From Clostridia bacterium (GTDB lineage: Bacteria; Bacillota_A; Clostridia; Christensenellales; Aristaeellaceae): a stretch of 18,200 nucleotides of DNA. Positions 1 through 6,125 of the stretch are shown here, piece after piece. Made by a program: the position numbers and the translations under genes. Location of the stretch: positions 1-18,200 of the forward strand of contig CAAEDZ010000229.1 in the NCBI GenBank assembly GCA_900754775.1, read 5' to 3'. A model generated the notes under the pieces. The model was not told where the DNA came from, ran no database searches, and saw only the letters and a program-made list of their open reading frames with translations. Position 1 is the stretch's first letter; each line of letters begins with the position of its first letter.

Positions 1-121
1 CCGCGGTCGGCGCCTGCGCGGCCGCCTCCAGTATGGCCGCCCGCACCTCGCCGGGGATGTCCCTGTCCTCAAACGCGCGCACCGACCGGCGCGCCGCAAG
101 CTGCCGGATGACTTCGTTCAT
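1..121 (-). CDS. Nitroreductase family protein, N-terminal part (runs off left edge)
   Basis: Only the first 40 codons are in the window. The ATG is at 119-121 on the minus strand and the gene continues beyond position 1. The translation begins MNEVIRQLAARRSVRAF and continues with an I-x-x-E-x-x-x-x-I-L-E-A-A-x-x-A-P-T-A pattern. The R-R-S-V-R-x-F box and the A-P-T-A segment are the N-terminal FMN-binding signature of the nitroreductase/flavin reductase family, whose members reduce nitroaromatics, quinones or flavins with NAD(P)H. An AGAGGG-like ribosome site lies about 10 bases upstream of the ATG. It is transcribed in the same direction as the sigma operon behind it but has its own promoter at 188-216. 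The substrate and subfamily cannot be told from this fragment. Confidence 0.8.
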   Translation of the reverse strand, partial: MNEVIRQLAARRSVRAFEDRDIPGEVRAAILEAAAQAPTA

Positions 122-141
122 GGCTTCTACCCTCTTTTTGG

Positions 142-164
142 GGACGCGCGCGGAAAGCGCGTCC
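142..164. other. Perfect 8-bp hairpin in the nitroreductase 5' UTR
   Basis: GGACGCGC (142-149) and GCGCGTCC (157-164) are perfect complements around a 7-base loop. Neither side has a U-run on the minus strand, so it is not a canonical terminator. It lies between the end of the sigma operon and the nitroreductase start and could be a weak terminator, an operator or an mRNA 5' structure. Confidence 0.45.
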
Positions 165-187
165 GTTTCTCCGGTTTCCCTTCCGCT

Positions 188-216
188 ATGATACGCCGTT
201 CGGCCCCCGTTTGCAA
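188..216 (-). promoter_or_regulatory. Sigma-A-type promoter of the nitroreductase gene
   Basis: On the minus strand TTGCAA (211-216) and TATCAT (188-193) are separated by exactly 17 bases. The -10 box matches the TATAAT consensus in five of six positions and the -35 box matches TTGACA in four. The predicted start near 181 gives a 5' UTR of about 60 nt that contains the hairpin at 142-164. Confidence 0.55.
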
Positions 217-241
217 GCGGGTGCCTGCGCACGCCGCCTTC

Positions 242-1426
242 TCACCGCTCGATTACCTCGCCGCTCACCGCGTCGATGGTCAGCCAGCTGGTCAGCAGGT
301 TGGTTTCGTATCGCTCCCGCCATACGTCCTCCTGCGCGTCGTAATAGCGGAAATGTCTGCGTCCGAAAAAGTCCCACACAGGCCGCAGCTCCCAGCGGTC
401 CGGATTCACGCCCGTCTGCACGCACGCATAGCCCAGCGTCACCCGGTCGATGCGCACGCGGTGCGCGGCGCGGGGCACGCGCACGGGGTTGGTCGCCTCC
501 TGCGCCTCCAGCGCTGCGGGCAGCGCCTCGCGGGCGATCTGTGCCACCCTGTCAAAGGGCAGCAGCCCGGCGGGCTCCCGCGTGCCCTCCAGCACCTCCC
601 AGGGCGTGTAGAGCGCCGTCAGCGCTCCGCTCTCACGCACCAGCACCCTGAGCTTTTCGCAGGCGAAAGGCGGGCGCTGCTCCCCATGCGGATTGGGCAA
701 AGCTTCCTCCCACGTGGCGGTCACGGGCAGGCCGTCCACCGTACGGGTGAACACGAAGCCGTACCCCTCCGGGACCGCTGCGCCCGGCATGGCCGTCAGC
801 CCGTCGCCCCGCGCAATCAGCGCCTCCGAATACGCCTGCACGTTTCCCACAAAGCCCTCCTCCCGCAGCTCCAGCTCCGGCGCGATGCGCCCGACCAGTG
901 CCAGCGCCCGCTCCCGCGCCTCCTCAAAGCCGAGGGCGCAGGCACTTTTCTCCGCCTCCTCCATGGGCCATAGCGTCAGGTATTGCGCGTTGGCCGCCCC
1001 CGCGCGCCCTTCCGTCACGATCAGACGCGCCAGCACGGCTTCGCCCGCCGCGTACCCTTTCCACAGATCGAGCGTCCGCCCGTCCGCCACGCGGCTCACC
1101 CGCGCCTCCGCGTAGTCGAGGTAGGTGGTCGCCCCCTTGGGAAGCGGCGCAGGCGTCAGGTTTACCTCCTCCGCGTCAAAACCCATCGCCGAGAGAAACG
1201 CCCTCACCTCCGCCTGCGTAAACGCCCGCGGCCGTACCTGCCAGCATGCGGCGTTCTCCGCACCCACGGCCTCCACGCGCGCATCCACCGCGATCTCGGT
1301 AAACCCCGTGGAGGTAATCATCGGCTCCATCCTAAGCCACTCCGGCGGCCCAACGGCGGCATCGCCGTCTGTGCCCGCCGTATCGCGCGTTCTTCCGCTT
1401 TCCTCTGCCGGCTGCTCTGTCCGCAA
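242..1426 (-). CDS. Exported protein of unknown function, third gene of the ECF sigma operon (main reading frame; frame broken near the N terminus)
   Basis: The open frame covers 394 codons from a TTG at 1424-1426 and stays open upstream to a TAA at 1478-1480. It has no good ribosome site or ATG of its own. A well-formed start with signal peptide lies just upstream in another frame (1318-1608), so this is probably the body of one gene split by a -1 frameshift. The body is acidic, contains no internal hydrophobic segment and ends in W-L-T-I-D-A-V-S-G-E-V-I-E-R. That ending, after a W-E-L-R-P-V-W-D-F-F-G segment, resembles the substrate-like beta-repeat tail of extracellular Clostridia proteins encoded beside sigma factors. 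It reminds me of the DUF6034 group, but I cannot confirm this by search. As last gene of the sigma/anti-sigma operon it is likely a cell-surface effector or sensor. Function unknown. Confidence 0.6.
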   Translation of the reverse strand: MRTEQPAEESGRTRDTAGTDGDAAVGPPEWLRMEPMITSTGFTEIAVDARVEAVGAENAACWQVRPRAFTQAEVRAFLSAMGFDAEEVNLTPAPLPKGATTYLDYAEARVSRVADGRTLDLWKGYAAGEAVLARLIVTEGRAGAANAQYLTLWPMEEAEKSACALGFEEARERALALVGRIAPELELREEGFVGNVQAYSEALIARGDGLTAMPGAAVPEGYGFVFTRTVDGLPVTATWEEALPNPHGEQRPPFACEKLRVLVRESGALTALYTPWEVLEGTREPAGLLPFDRVAQIAREALPAALEAQEATNPVRVPRAAHRVRIDRVTLGYACVQTGVNPDRWELRPVWDFFGRRHFRYYDAQEDVWRERYETNLLTSWLTIDAVSGEVIER

Positions 1427-1608
1427 TGCGCCTCTGCCGCCATCCCCGCCGCGCTCACAGCGTCCTGCATGGCCCCGTTATCCGCCTCTGCCGCAACCGC
1501 CGCGCTCCCCGTCGCCAGCGCCGCGCATCCCAGCGCAGCCGCCAGCAGCGCCCGCGCGCGCCGCGCCATAACGCCGTATCCCGCTTTCGGCTTTCCTCTC
1601 CACAGCAT
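1318..1608 (-). CDS. Signal-peptide N-terminal part of the same exported protein, separated by a frameshift
   Basis: The ATG at 1606-1608 sits about 4 bases after a strong GGGGGAGGAAGGG ribosome site and 24 bases after the stop of the preceding gene, so translation almost certainly starts here. Residues 14-40 form a clear export signal: a basic stretch (MARRAR), a hydrophobic core LLAAALGCAAL and an A-V-A cleavage-type motif. An alternative lipobox-like ALGC is present but is a poor match. The frame ends at a stop at 1318-1320, about 50 codons after the signal. The long downstream frame (242-1477) overlaps it by about 160 bases, offset by -1. The two together would make a protein of about 450 residues. 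Either one base was lost by mutation or assembly error between about 1345 and 1477, or a programmed shift occurs there. Confidence 0.5.
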   Translation of the reverse strand: MLWRGKPKAGYGVMARRARALLAAALGCAALATGSAAVAAEADNGAMQDAVSAAGMAAEAHCGQSSRQRKAEERAIRRAQTAMPPLGRRSGLGWSR

Positions 1609-1632
1609 CGTTTCCCTTCCTCCCCCTGTTTT

Positions 1633-2409
1633 TCATTCGTCAACCGGCATTATCACGCGCCATTCCCGGCGCTCGTAGGTATCGCCGTCCCCGCCGCGCA
1701 GGGGCTGACCGTCGGGCGCGACCTCCCATCGGCTCACCCACAGCGTCAGCATGACATTTTCATCCGGCGCTCCCTCCGCAGGAATCTCAAAGGAGAAGCG
1801 CAGGCTACCGTCCTCAAGCGGAAACAGCAGATATCCCGCCGCATCCACCGGCGTTTCTTCCGTCTCAGGCGCGCCCAGCGCATGCGGCGTCACCTTCACG
1901 GCCACCAGCCTCGCTCCCGCCTCCCGTGCCCGCTCAAGGTAGCTGGACGCGCCGGGCAGGGGCGTCAGGTCCTCCGCATCCAGTGCGGATGCGTCCTCGG
2001 GCAAGGCGTCTCCCGGCATCAGCACCACGCCCTCCGCCGGGACCGCGCGCCCCACGCCGTACAGTCCCCCCGCCGTGCGGACGACTTCCTCCAAAATGTA
2101 CGCCGCGTCAGGCGTGCGCATCGTCTCCCCCAGCGCATACGTATCGCCCGCCTCCAGCTGTTCCCGCGTTTCTCCGCCATAGAACCAACCAAAATACGCC
2201 GCCACCTGCGAATGAAACGCCGCCACCGCTACCGCTGCCGCCAGCAGCATAAGCGCAGCGATCAGCGCCGCCCGCCTCGCTGCGAGGCCGCGCCGTCCGC
2301 CGCATCCAGCCTCCGCGCGCGGGGACTGCCCCGAAAGCGCCGCCTGCACGCGCTGTTCAAAGCCGGGCGGCGTGCTTCCGTACATCTGCCGCAGCCGTTT
2401 TTGGTTCAT
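1633..2409 (-). CDS. Membrane-anchored probable anti-sigma factor with extracellular domain
   Basis: The protein has 258 residues, from the ATG at 2407-2409, which overlaps the sigma factor stop (ATGA). This start is preferred over upstream codons because GGAGGGGGAGGAAGG immediately precedes it and the overlap implies coupled translation. The first ~42 residues are polar and would be cytoplasmic. One strongly hydrophobic helix follows at about 43-65. The remaining ~190 residues would be outside the cell, starting A-Y-F-G-W-F-Y-G-G-E-T-R. Position and topology (small cytoplasmic part, one helix, extracellular part, directly after an ECF sigma gene) are typical of anti-sigma factors. I do not see a zinc-binding HxxxCxxC motif, so it is not a ZAS-type anti-sigma factor. 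Similar membrane proteins follow sigma genes in many Clostridia. The anti-sigma role is inferred from context. Confidence 0.65.
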   Translation of the reverse strand: MNQKRLRQMYGSTPPGFEQRVQAALSGQSPRAEAGCGGRRGLAARRAALIAALMLLAAAVAVAAFHSQVAAYFGWFYGGETREQLEAGDTYALGETMRTPDAAYILEEVVRTAGGLYGVGRAVPAEGVVLMPGDALPEDASALDAEDLTPLPGASSYLERAREAGARLVAVKVTPHALGAPETEETPVDAAGYLLFPLEDGSLRFSFEIPAEGAPDENVMLTLWVSRWEVAPDGQPLRGGDGDTYERREWRVIMPVDE

Positions 2410-2876
2410 CCTTCCTCCCCCTCCTCCAGCGCCGCGCCCAGGAGCCTGCGTCCCCGCAAAAGGCGCGACTTGACGGTATTGACCCCAAGGCGCAGCATAT
2501 CCGCCACCTCGCTCACCGCATACCCCTCGACGTAGTGCAGCACCATGGGCAGGCGGTATGCCTCCGGCAGCGAGGTAAAGAGCCGGTAGAGGTCCGCGTC
2601 CGCATCGGGCGCGGTTTCGCGCGCCGCCGGATCGCCGCAGAGCACCTCGCGCCTGCGCCGCCGGTGGATGGTGTAGCACTCGTTAATCAGGATCCGTGTG
2701 AGCCATTTTTCCAGCGCCGCCGCGTCCCGGAGCCGTCCGCGCCTTCTGAGCGCCTTTTCGATGGCCGACTGCACCGCGTCCTCCCGGTCGCACAGGCGGG
2801 GCAGAATCGTGGTGGACACGCGGTAGAGCGTATCCTGCATGGCGATCACGCGCGCAGCGAACTCCGCATCCGTCAT
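2406..2876 (-). CDS. ECF-type RNA polymerase sigma-70 family factor
   Basis: The protein has 156 residues from the ATG at 2874-2876. The longer open frame upstream has the low-complexity composition of translated non-coding DNA, and an AAAGGGGG ribosome site precedes this ATG. Residues about 8-76 match the sigma-2 region: an acidic D-R-E-D-A-V-Q-S-A-I-E-K-A segment, then W-L-T-R-I-L-I-N-E-C followed by a basic R-run. Residues 95-150 match sigma region 4: L-P-E-A-Y-R-L-P-M-V-L-H-Y-V-E-G-Y then an A-D-M-L-x-L-G-V-N-T-V-K-S-R-L-x-R-G-R helix-turn-helix. No region 1 or 3 is present, as usual for extracytoplasmic-function factors. The stop overlaps the downstream gene by four bases. It probably responds to an envelope signal passed on by the membrane protein and transcribes its own operon, since a candidate ECF promoter lies upstream. 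Confidence 0.85.
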   Translation of the reverse strand: MTDAEFAARVIAMQDTLYRVSTTILPRLCDREDAVQSAIEKALRRRGRLRDAAALEKWLTRILINECYTIHRRRRREVLCGDPAARETAPDADADLYRLFTSLPEAYRLPMVLHYVEGYAVSEVADMLRLGVNTVKSRLLRGRRLLGAALEEGEEG

Positions 2877-2909
2877 CCCCGGCTTCCCCCTTTCCCCTTG
2901 CACTTTACA

Positions 2910-2936
2910 GACGCGCACCCCTGCCCCCAGGTTGCA
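2910..2936 (-). promoter_or_regulatory. Candidate autoregulatory ECF promoter
   Basis: On the minus strand TGCAAC (2931-2936) is followed after 17 bases by CGTC (2910-2913). This resembles the TGAAAC-N16-CGTA/CGTC promoters of Bacillus ECF factors such as sigma-W/X, although the spacer is one base longer. It lies 34 bases before the sigma gene and downstream of the lepB terminator hairpin. ECF operons are commonly autoregulated. Moderate to low confidence. Confidence 0.35.
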
Positions 2937-2943
2937 TCCCCAC

Positions 2944-2994
2944 AAAAAAACCCCCCCGCCCGGCCCGCGCGCCTCCGCGCCGCCCGTTCGGGGG
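2944..2994 (-). terminator. Probable intrinsic terminator after lepB
   Basis: CGGGGG (2989-2994) can pair with CCCCCG (2953-2958), enclosing an inner GCGCG/CGCGC hairpin (2967-2980) with a 4-base loop. On the minus strand the structure runs directly into seven T residues (2944-2950). It lies 39 bases past the lepB stop and separates lepB from the sigma operon. The middle of the stem is imperfect. Confidence 0.5.
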
Positions 2995-3032
2995 AATCCC
3001 AACCTGTGGGTCCGTGTATCCGCGCGCCCCGC

Positions 3033-3584
3033 TCACTCCACGGCGCGCGCATGGCCCAGCGGCCACATCACAAAGCGCACCTTGCCCACGATGTCCTTTC
3101 GGGTGATCGCGGCGGGGCGGCCCGCGCCGTAGTAGTTGCGGCTGTCGTGGCTGTTGTCGCGGTTGTCGCCCACGACGAAGTACTCGTCCGCGCCCAACGC
3201 GAAGGGGGCCATCGAAAAGCCGTCGTCGTTGCGCGAGGGGGTGAGGTAGGGCTCATCCAGCGGCTCGCCGTTTACGTACACCTGATTGGAGCGGATCTCG
3301 ACCACGTCGCCGGGCAGACCGATGACACGCTTGACGAAGTTCTCCTCGCGGCCGGGGTAATGGCAGATGACCACGTCGCCCCGCGCGGGGTCTCCCAGCA
3401 GGTATTCGGGCTTGCTGACGTACATGATCTCGCCGTTTTGAAGCGTGTCGGTCATGCTCTCGCCCTTGACCGACACCGGTTGGAACACCATCAGGTGCAC
3501 CGCTTGGGCGATCACCACCGCCAGCGCCAGCCGCCATACCCAGCCCCAGACCTCGGCCAGCACGCGATTCTTCCCTTCCTTCAT
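3033..3584 (-). CDS. lepB: Signal peptidase I
   Basis: This 183-residue membrane serine protease removes signal peptides from secreted proteins on the outer face of the cytoplasmic membrane. It has the Gram-positive layout: a short cytoplasmic start, one membrane helix (about residues 14-34) and then the catalytic domain. Box B is G-E-S-M-T-D-T-L with the nucleophile Ser43. Box C is R-G-D-V-V-I (68-73). Box D is F-V-K-R-V-I-G-L-P-G-D with general base Lys85. Box E is G-D-N-R-D-N-S-H-D-S-R (139-149). Length is normal for a SipS-like enzyme. Box B usually reads S-M-x-P-T-L, so the Pro is replaced by Asp here; the catalytic residues are intact. The ATG at 3584 follows GGGAGG by 8 bases. It lies 80 bases after ftsH and is probably cotranscribed with it. 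Confidence 0.95.
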   Translation of the reverse strand: MKEGKNRVLAEVWGWVWRLALAVVIAQAVHLMVFQPVSVKGESMTDTLQNGEIMYVSKPEYLLGDPARGDVVICHYPGREENFVKRVIGLPGDVVEIRSNQVYVNGEPLDEPYLTPSRNDDGFSMAPFALGADEYFVVGDNRDNSHDSRNYYGAGRPAAITRKDIVGKVRFVMWPLGHARAVE

Positions 3585-3664
3585 GCGTTTTCCTCCCTGC
3601 GCCCCGGCGTGAAGCGGGGCAGCGGCAGGGCAACCGCGCCCCGCCGCAGCCCGTCCCGGTCCCG

Positions 3665-5506
3665 TTACTGCTGCTTTTCCGCGTCGTCCTTTTCAAGGAT
3701 GTCCATGAACTCCGCGCCCGTGATGGTTTCCTTCTCCAGCAGGTAAGCGGCCAGCTTGTCCATGACGTCGCGGTCCCGCTTGAGGATGCCCACGGCCTTG
3801 TCATGCGCGGCGGCGATCAGGCTCTGCACCTCGGCGTCCACGCGCGCGCTGGTCTCCGGGCTGCACACAAGCGAGCTGTCGGAGGACAGGTAGGGATTGT
3901 TGACCGTTTCCAGCGCCACCATGCCGAACTGGTCGCTCATGCCGTAGCGGGTAATCATGGCGCGGGCGATCTGCGTGGCCTTTTCGATGTCGTTGCTCGC
4001 GCCGGAGGTGATGGAGCCGAACACCACTTCCTCGGCGGCGCGGCCGCCGGTGAGGGTGGCCAGCTGGCTGAGCATGTCCTCGCGGCTCATGAGCACGCGC
4101 TCGCCCTCTTCAATCTGCATGGTGTAGCCCAGCGCGCCGGAGGTGCGGGGGATAATGGTGATCTTGTGCACGGGAGCGGCGTTCTTCTGACGCGCCGTGA
4201 CCAGCGCGTGGCCGATCTCGTGGTAGGCGATGATCTTCTTTTCCTTCTCGCTGATGACCGCGCCCTTGCGCTGGTAGCCCGCGATGACGACCTCCACGCT
4301 CTCCTCCAGATCCGTCTGGCTCACGGCGCTGCGGCCCATGCGCACGGCGCGCAGGGCGGCCTCGTTGATGATGTTGGCCAGCTCCGCGCCGCTGGCGCCG
4401 CTGGTGGCCCGGCCGATGGTGTCGAAATCAATGTTCGGCTCCATCTTCACGTCCTTGGCGTGCACCTTGAGGATGGCGATGCGGCCCTGCAGGTCGGGAA
4501 GCTCGACGGGGATGCGCCGGTCGAAGCGGCCGGGGCGCAGGAGGGCCTTGTCCAGGCTTTCGGGGCGGTTGGTCGCGGCCAGGATGACCACGCCCTTGGT
4601 GCCGTCAAAGCCGTCCATCTCGGTCAGCAGCTGGTTGAGGGTCTGCTCGCGCTCGTCGTTGCCGCCGATGCCGGCCGCGCCGTCGCGCTTTTTGCCGATG
4701 GTGTCGATCTCGTCGATAAAGACGATGCACGGGGCCTTGTCGGCGGCCTGCTTGAAGAGGTCGCGCACCTTGGCCGCGCCCATGCCCACGAACATCTCCA
4801 CAAACTCGCTGCCGGAGATGGAGAAAAACGGCACCTTGGCCTCGCCCGCGACGGCCTTGGCCAAAAGCGTCTTGCCCGTGCCCGGAGGGCCTACGAGCAG
4901 CGCGCCCTTGGGCAGGGAGGCGCCGATGCTCTTGTACTTGTCGGGGTTGTGGAGGAAGTCCACGATCTCCCGCAGGGCGTCCTTGGCCTCGTCCTGCCCG
5001 GCCACGTCGGCAAAGGTCTTGCCGGTCTGGCTCTCGACGTAGATTTTGGCGTTGCTCTTGCCAAACTGCATGGCGTTTCCGCCCATGCGCTTGGTGAGCA
5101 TCCGGCCCATGATCTGCCCGATGGCCACGAACAGCAGAATCGGGAATACCCACGTCGTCAGGAAGCTGAGCAGCGGCGAATCCTGCGTGGGAATCGCCGA
5201 GGCAAACTCCGCGCCCGACGCATACAGGCGTTCGGTCAGGCCCTCATCCGGCCAGCGGCCCGTCTTGTAAATGGCGGTCTGGCCGTTTGCGTCGGTGGCC
5301 GTAAAGAGGATCTGGTCCTCCTCCATGGCCACTTCCTTGACCTGCTTGTTGTCGATCATGGTCAGAAAGTCGTTGTACCCGACCTCCGTCACCGGTGTGG
5401 CCAGCATCGCCGGAAATACCAGCGCGTTTAAGAGCATCAAAACCACCATGGCGATCAGGTAGTAAAAAATCAGCGGTCTTTTGGGGGATTTGTCGTCCAC
5501 CTTCAT
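3665..5506 (-). CDS. ftsH: ATP-dependent zinc metalloprotease FtsH
   Basis: This 613-residue membrane AAA+ protease degrades misfolded membrane proteins and short-lived regulators. Order: membrane helix 1 (about 11-35), an extracytoplasmic domain (about 38-110), membrane helix 2 (about 112-132), the AAA+ module and the M41 peptidase. Walker A is G-P-P-G-T-G-K-T (206-213), the pore loop is M-F-V-G (238-241), Walker B is I-V-F-I-D-E-I-D (261-268), and the second region of homology is A-T-N-R-P...R-P-G-R-F-D-R (311-330). The zinc motif is H-E-I-G-H (429-433) instead of the commoner HEAGH, with D506 in the S-N-D-I-E-K-A segment as probable third ligand. The C terminus is short and acidic. The ATG follows AGGAGGAG by about 8 bases. 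It has its own upstream region with a dyad and promoter-like boxes; lepB follows. Confidence 0.97.
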   Translation of the reverse strand: MKVDDKSPKRPLIFYYLIAMVVLMLLNALVFPAMLATPVTEVGYNDFLTMIDNKQVKEVAMEEDQILFTATDANGQTAIYKTGRWPDEGLTERLYASGAEFASAIPTQDSPLLSFLTTWVFPILLFVAIGQIMGRMLTKRMGGNAMQFGKSNAKIYVESQTGKTFADVAGQDEAKDALREIVDFLHNPDKYKSIGASLPKGALLVGPPGTGKTLLAKAVAGEAKVPFFSISGSEFVEMFVGMGAAKVRDLFKQAADKAPCIVFIDEIDTIGKKRDGAAGIGGNDEREQTLNQLLTEMDGFDGTKGVVILAATNRPESLDKALLRPGRFDRRIPVELPDLQGRIAILKVHAKDVKMEPNIDFDTIGRATSGASGAELANIINEAALRAVRMGRSAVSQTDLEESVEVVIAGYQRKGAVISEKEKKIIAYHEIGHALVTARQKNAAPVHKITIIPRTSGALGYTMQIEEGERVLMSREDMLSQLATLTGGRAAEEVVFGSITSGASNDIEKATQIARAMITRYGMSDQFGMVALETVNNPYLSSDSSLVCSPETSARVDAEVQSLIAAAHDKAVGILKRDRDVMDKLAAYLLEKETITGAEFMDILEKDDAEKQQ

Positions 5507-5524
5507 GCTTTCGCTCCTCCTTCA

Positions 5525-5564
5525 TCCTGCGTATAAAGGGTTTACCAAAACCCTGTGGATTAAG
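5525..5564 (-). promoter_or_regulatory. ftsH upstream region: weak promoter boxes with a perfect dyad between them
   Basis: A 7-bp perfect inverted repeat, AGGGTTT-ACCA-AAACCCT, lies at 5537-5554. On the minus strand it sits between a TCCACA-like -35 (about 5555-5560) and a TATACG-like -10 (about 5531-5536). The boxes match consensus in only about four of six positions each. The dyad is centred in the promoter spacer, where a repressor would act, or could form an RNA hairpin if transcription starts further upstream. Promoter assignment is tentative; the dyad itself is plain in the sequence. Confidence 0.4.
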
Positions 5565-5643
5565 CAATTCGCTTTCGACCCCCCGTTTCCTTCCGATGCG
5601 CCGTTATTTCATACATCCTTCATCGTTCGGCCAAAAATCGGCG

Positions 5644-5665
5644 AAAAAAAAGGCGGCGCCGCCTT
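5644..5665 (-). terminator. Intrinsic terminator of the aromatic operon
   Basis: The perfect 16-bp palindrome AAGGCGGCGCCGCCTT (5650-5665), folding as a 6-bp stem with a GCGC loop, is followed on the minus strand by a run of T residues down to 5644. It lies 25 bases past the aroQ stop, so it ends the aro transcript before ftsH. Confidence 0.85.
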
Positions 5666-5690
5666 ATTTGGCCGCGCCGTCCCCCTGAAG

Positions 5691-6125
5691 TCAGTTGTTC
5701 AGCCGCTCCCTGAGCAGCAAAATGGCCTTTTCATACCCCGCAAATCCCAGCCCCTTCACCTGCGCGATGCAGGCCATGGCCGGGTAGCTCACGTGCCGGA
5801 AGGTCTCGCGCGCGTCCACGTCGCTCAGATGCACCTCCACGGCGGGCAGGGCGACGGCCTTGAGCGCGTCGAGGATGGCCACGCTCGTGTGCGTGTAGGC
5901 CGCGGGGTTGATGACGATGCCGTCCGCCTTCCCCAGCGCGCTCTGGATGATGTCCACCAGCGCGCCCTCGTGGTTGGACTGGAAGCATTCCACCTCCACG
6001 CCCTCCCGCGCGCACACGGCCTCCACATAGGCCACCAGATCCGCGTAGGTCTTTTTGCCGTAGATGTCCGGCTCCCGCACGCCCAGCAGGTTCAGGTTCG
6101 GCCCGTTAATCACAAACAGCTTCAT
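5691..6125 (-). CDS. aroQ: Type II 3-dehydroquinate dehydratase
   Basis: The protein has 144 residues, the usual length for the type II (dodecameric, metal-free) dehydroquinase that converts 3-dehydroquinate to 3-dehydroshikimate, step 3 of the shikimate pathway. It shows the G-P-N-L-N-L-L-G-x-R-E-P-x-x-Y-G start with catalytic Arg17 and Tyr22, the N-H-E-G box (51-54), I-N-P-A-A-Y-T-H-T-S-V-A (72-83) and E-V-H-L-S-D (97-102) with the conserved His99. The last box normally reads E-V-H-L-S-N; Asp replaces Asn here. The ATG at 6123-6125 lies 6 bases after GGAGGAGG and inside the end of the aroE-aroK gene, which it overlaps by 20 bases. A longer frame exists upstream but has no family similarity. 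Last gene of the aromatic operon. Confidence 0.95.
   Translation of the reverse strand: MKLFVINGPNLNLLGVREPDIYGKKTYADLVAYVEAVCAREGVEVECFQSNHEGALVDIIQSALGKADGIVINPAAYTHTSVAILDALKAVALPAVEVHLSDVDARETFRHVSYPAMACIAQVKGLGFAGYEKAILLLRERLNN

Noticed and set aside
2410..2679. Upstream extension of the anti-sigma gene into the sigma gene
   Set aside because: The extension is the sigma gene read in another frame; the ATGA overlap and ribosome site fix the start at 2409.
2877..3002. Longer start for the ECF sigma factor, 42 codons upstream
   Set aside because: The extension covers the lepB terminator and candidate promoter and has Gly/Arg/Pro-rich non-coding composition.
3803..5431. Long plus-strand open frame of 542 codons opposite ftsH
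   Set aside because: It lies wholly antisense to a gene with complete FtsH motifs, has no ribosome site and is His/Ala/Gly/Val-rich as expected from the complement of a high-GC gene.
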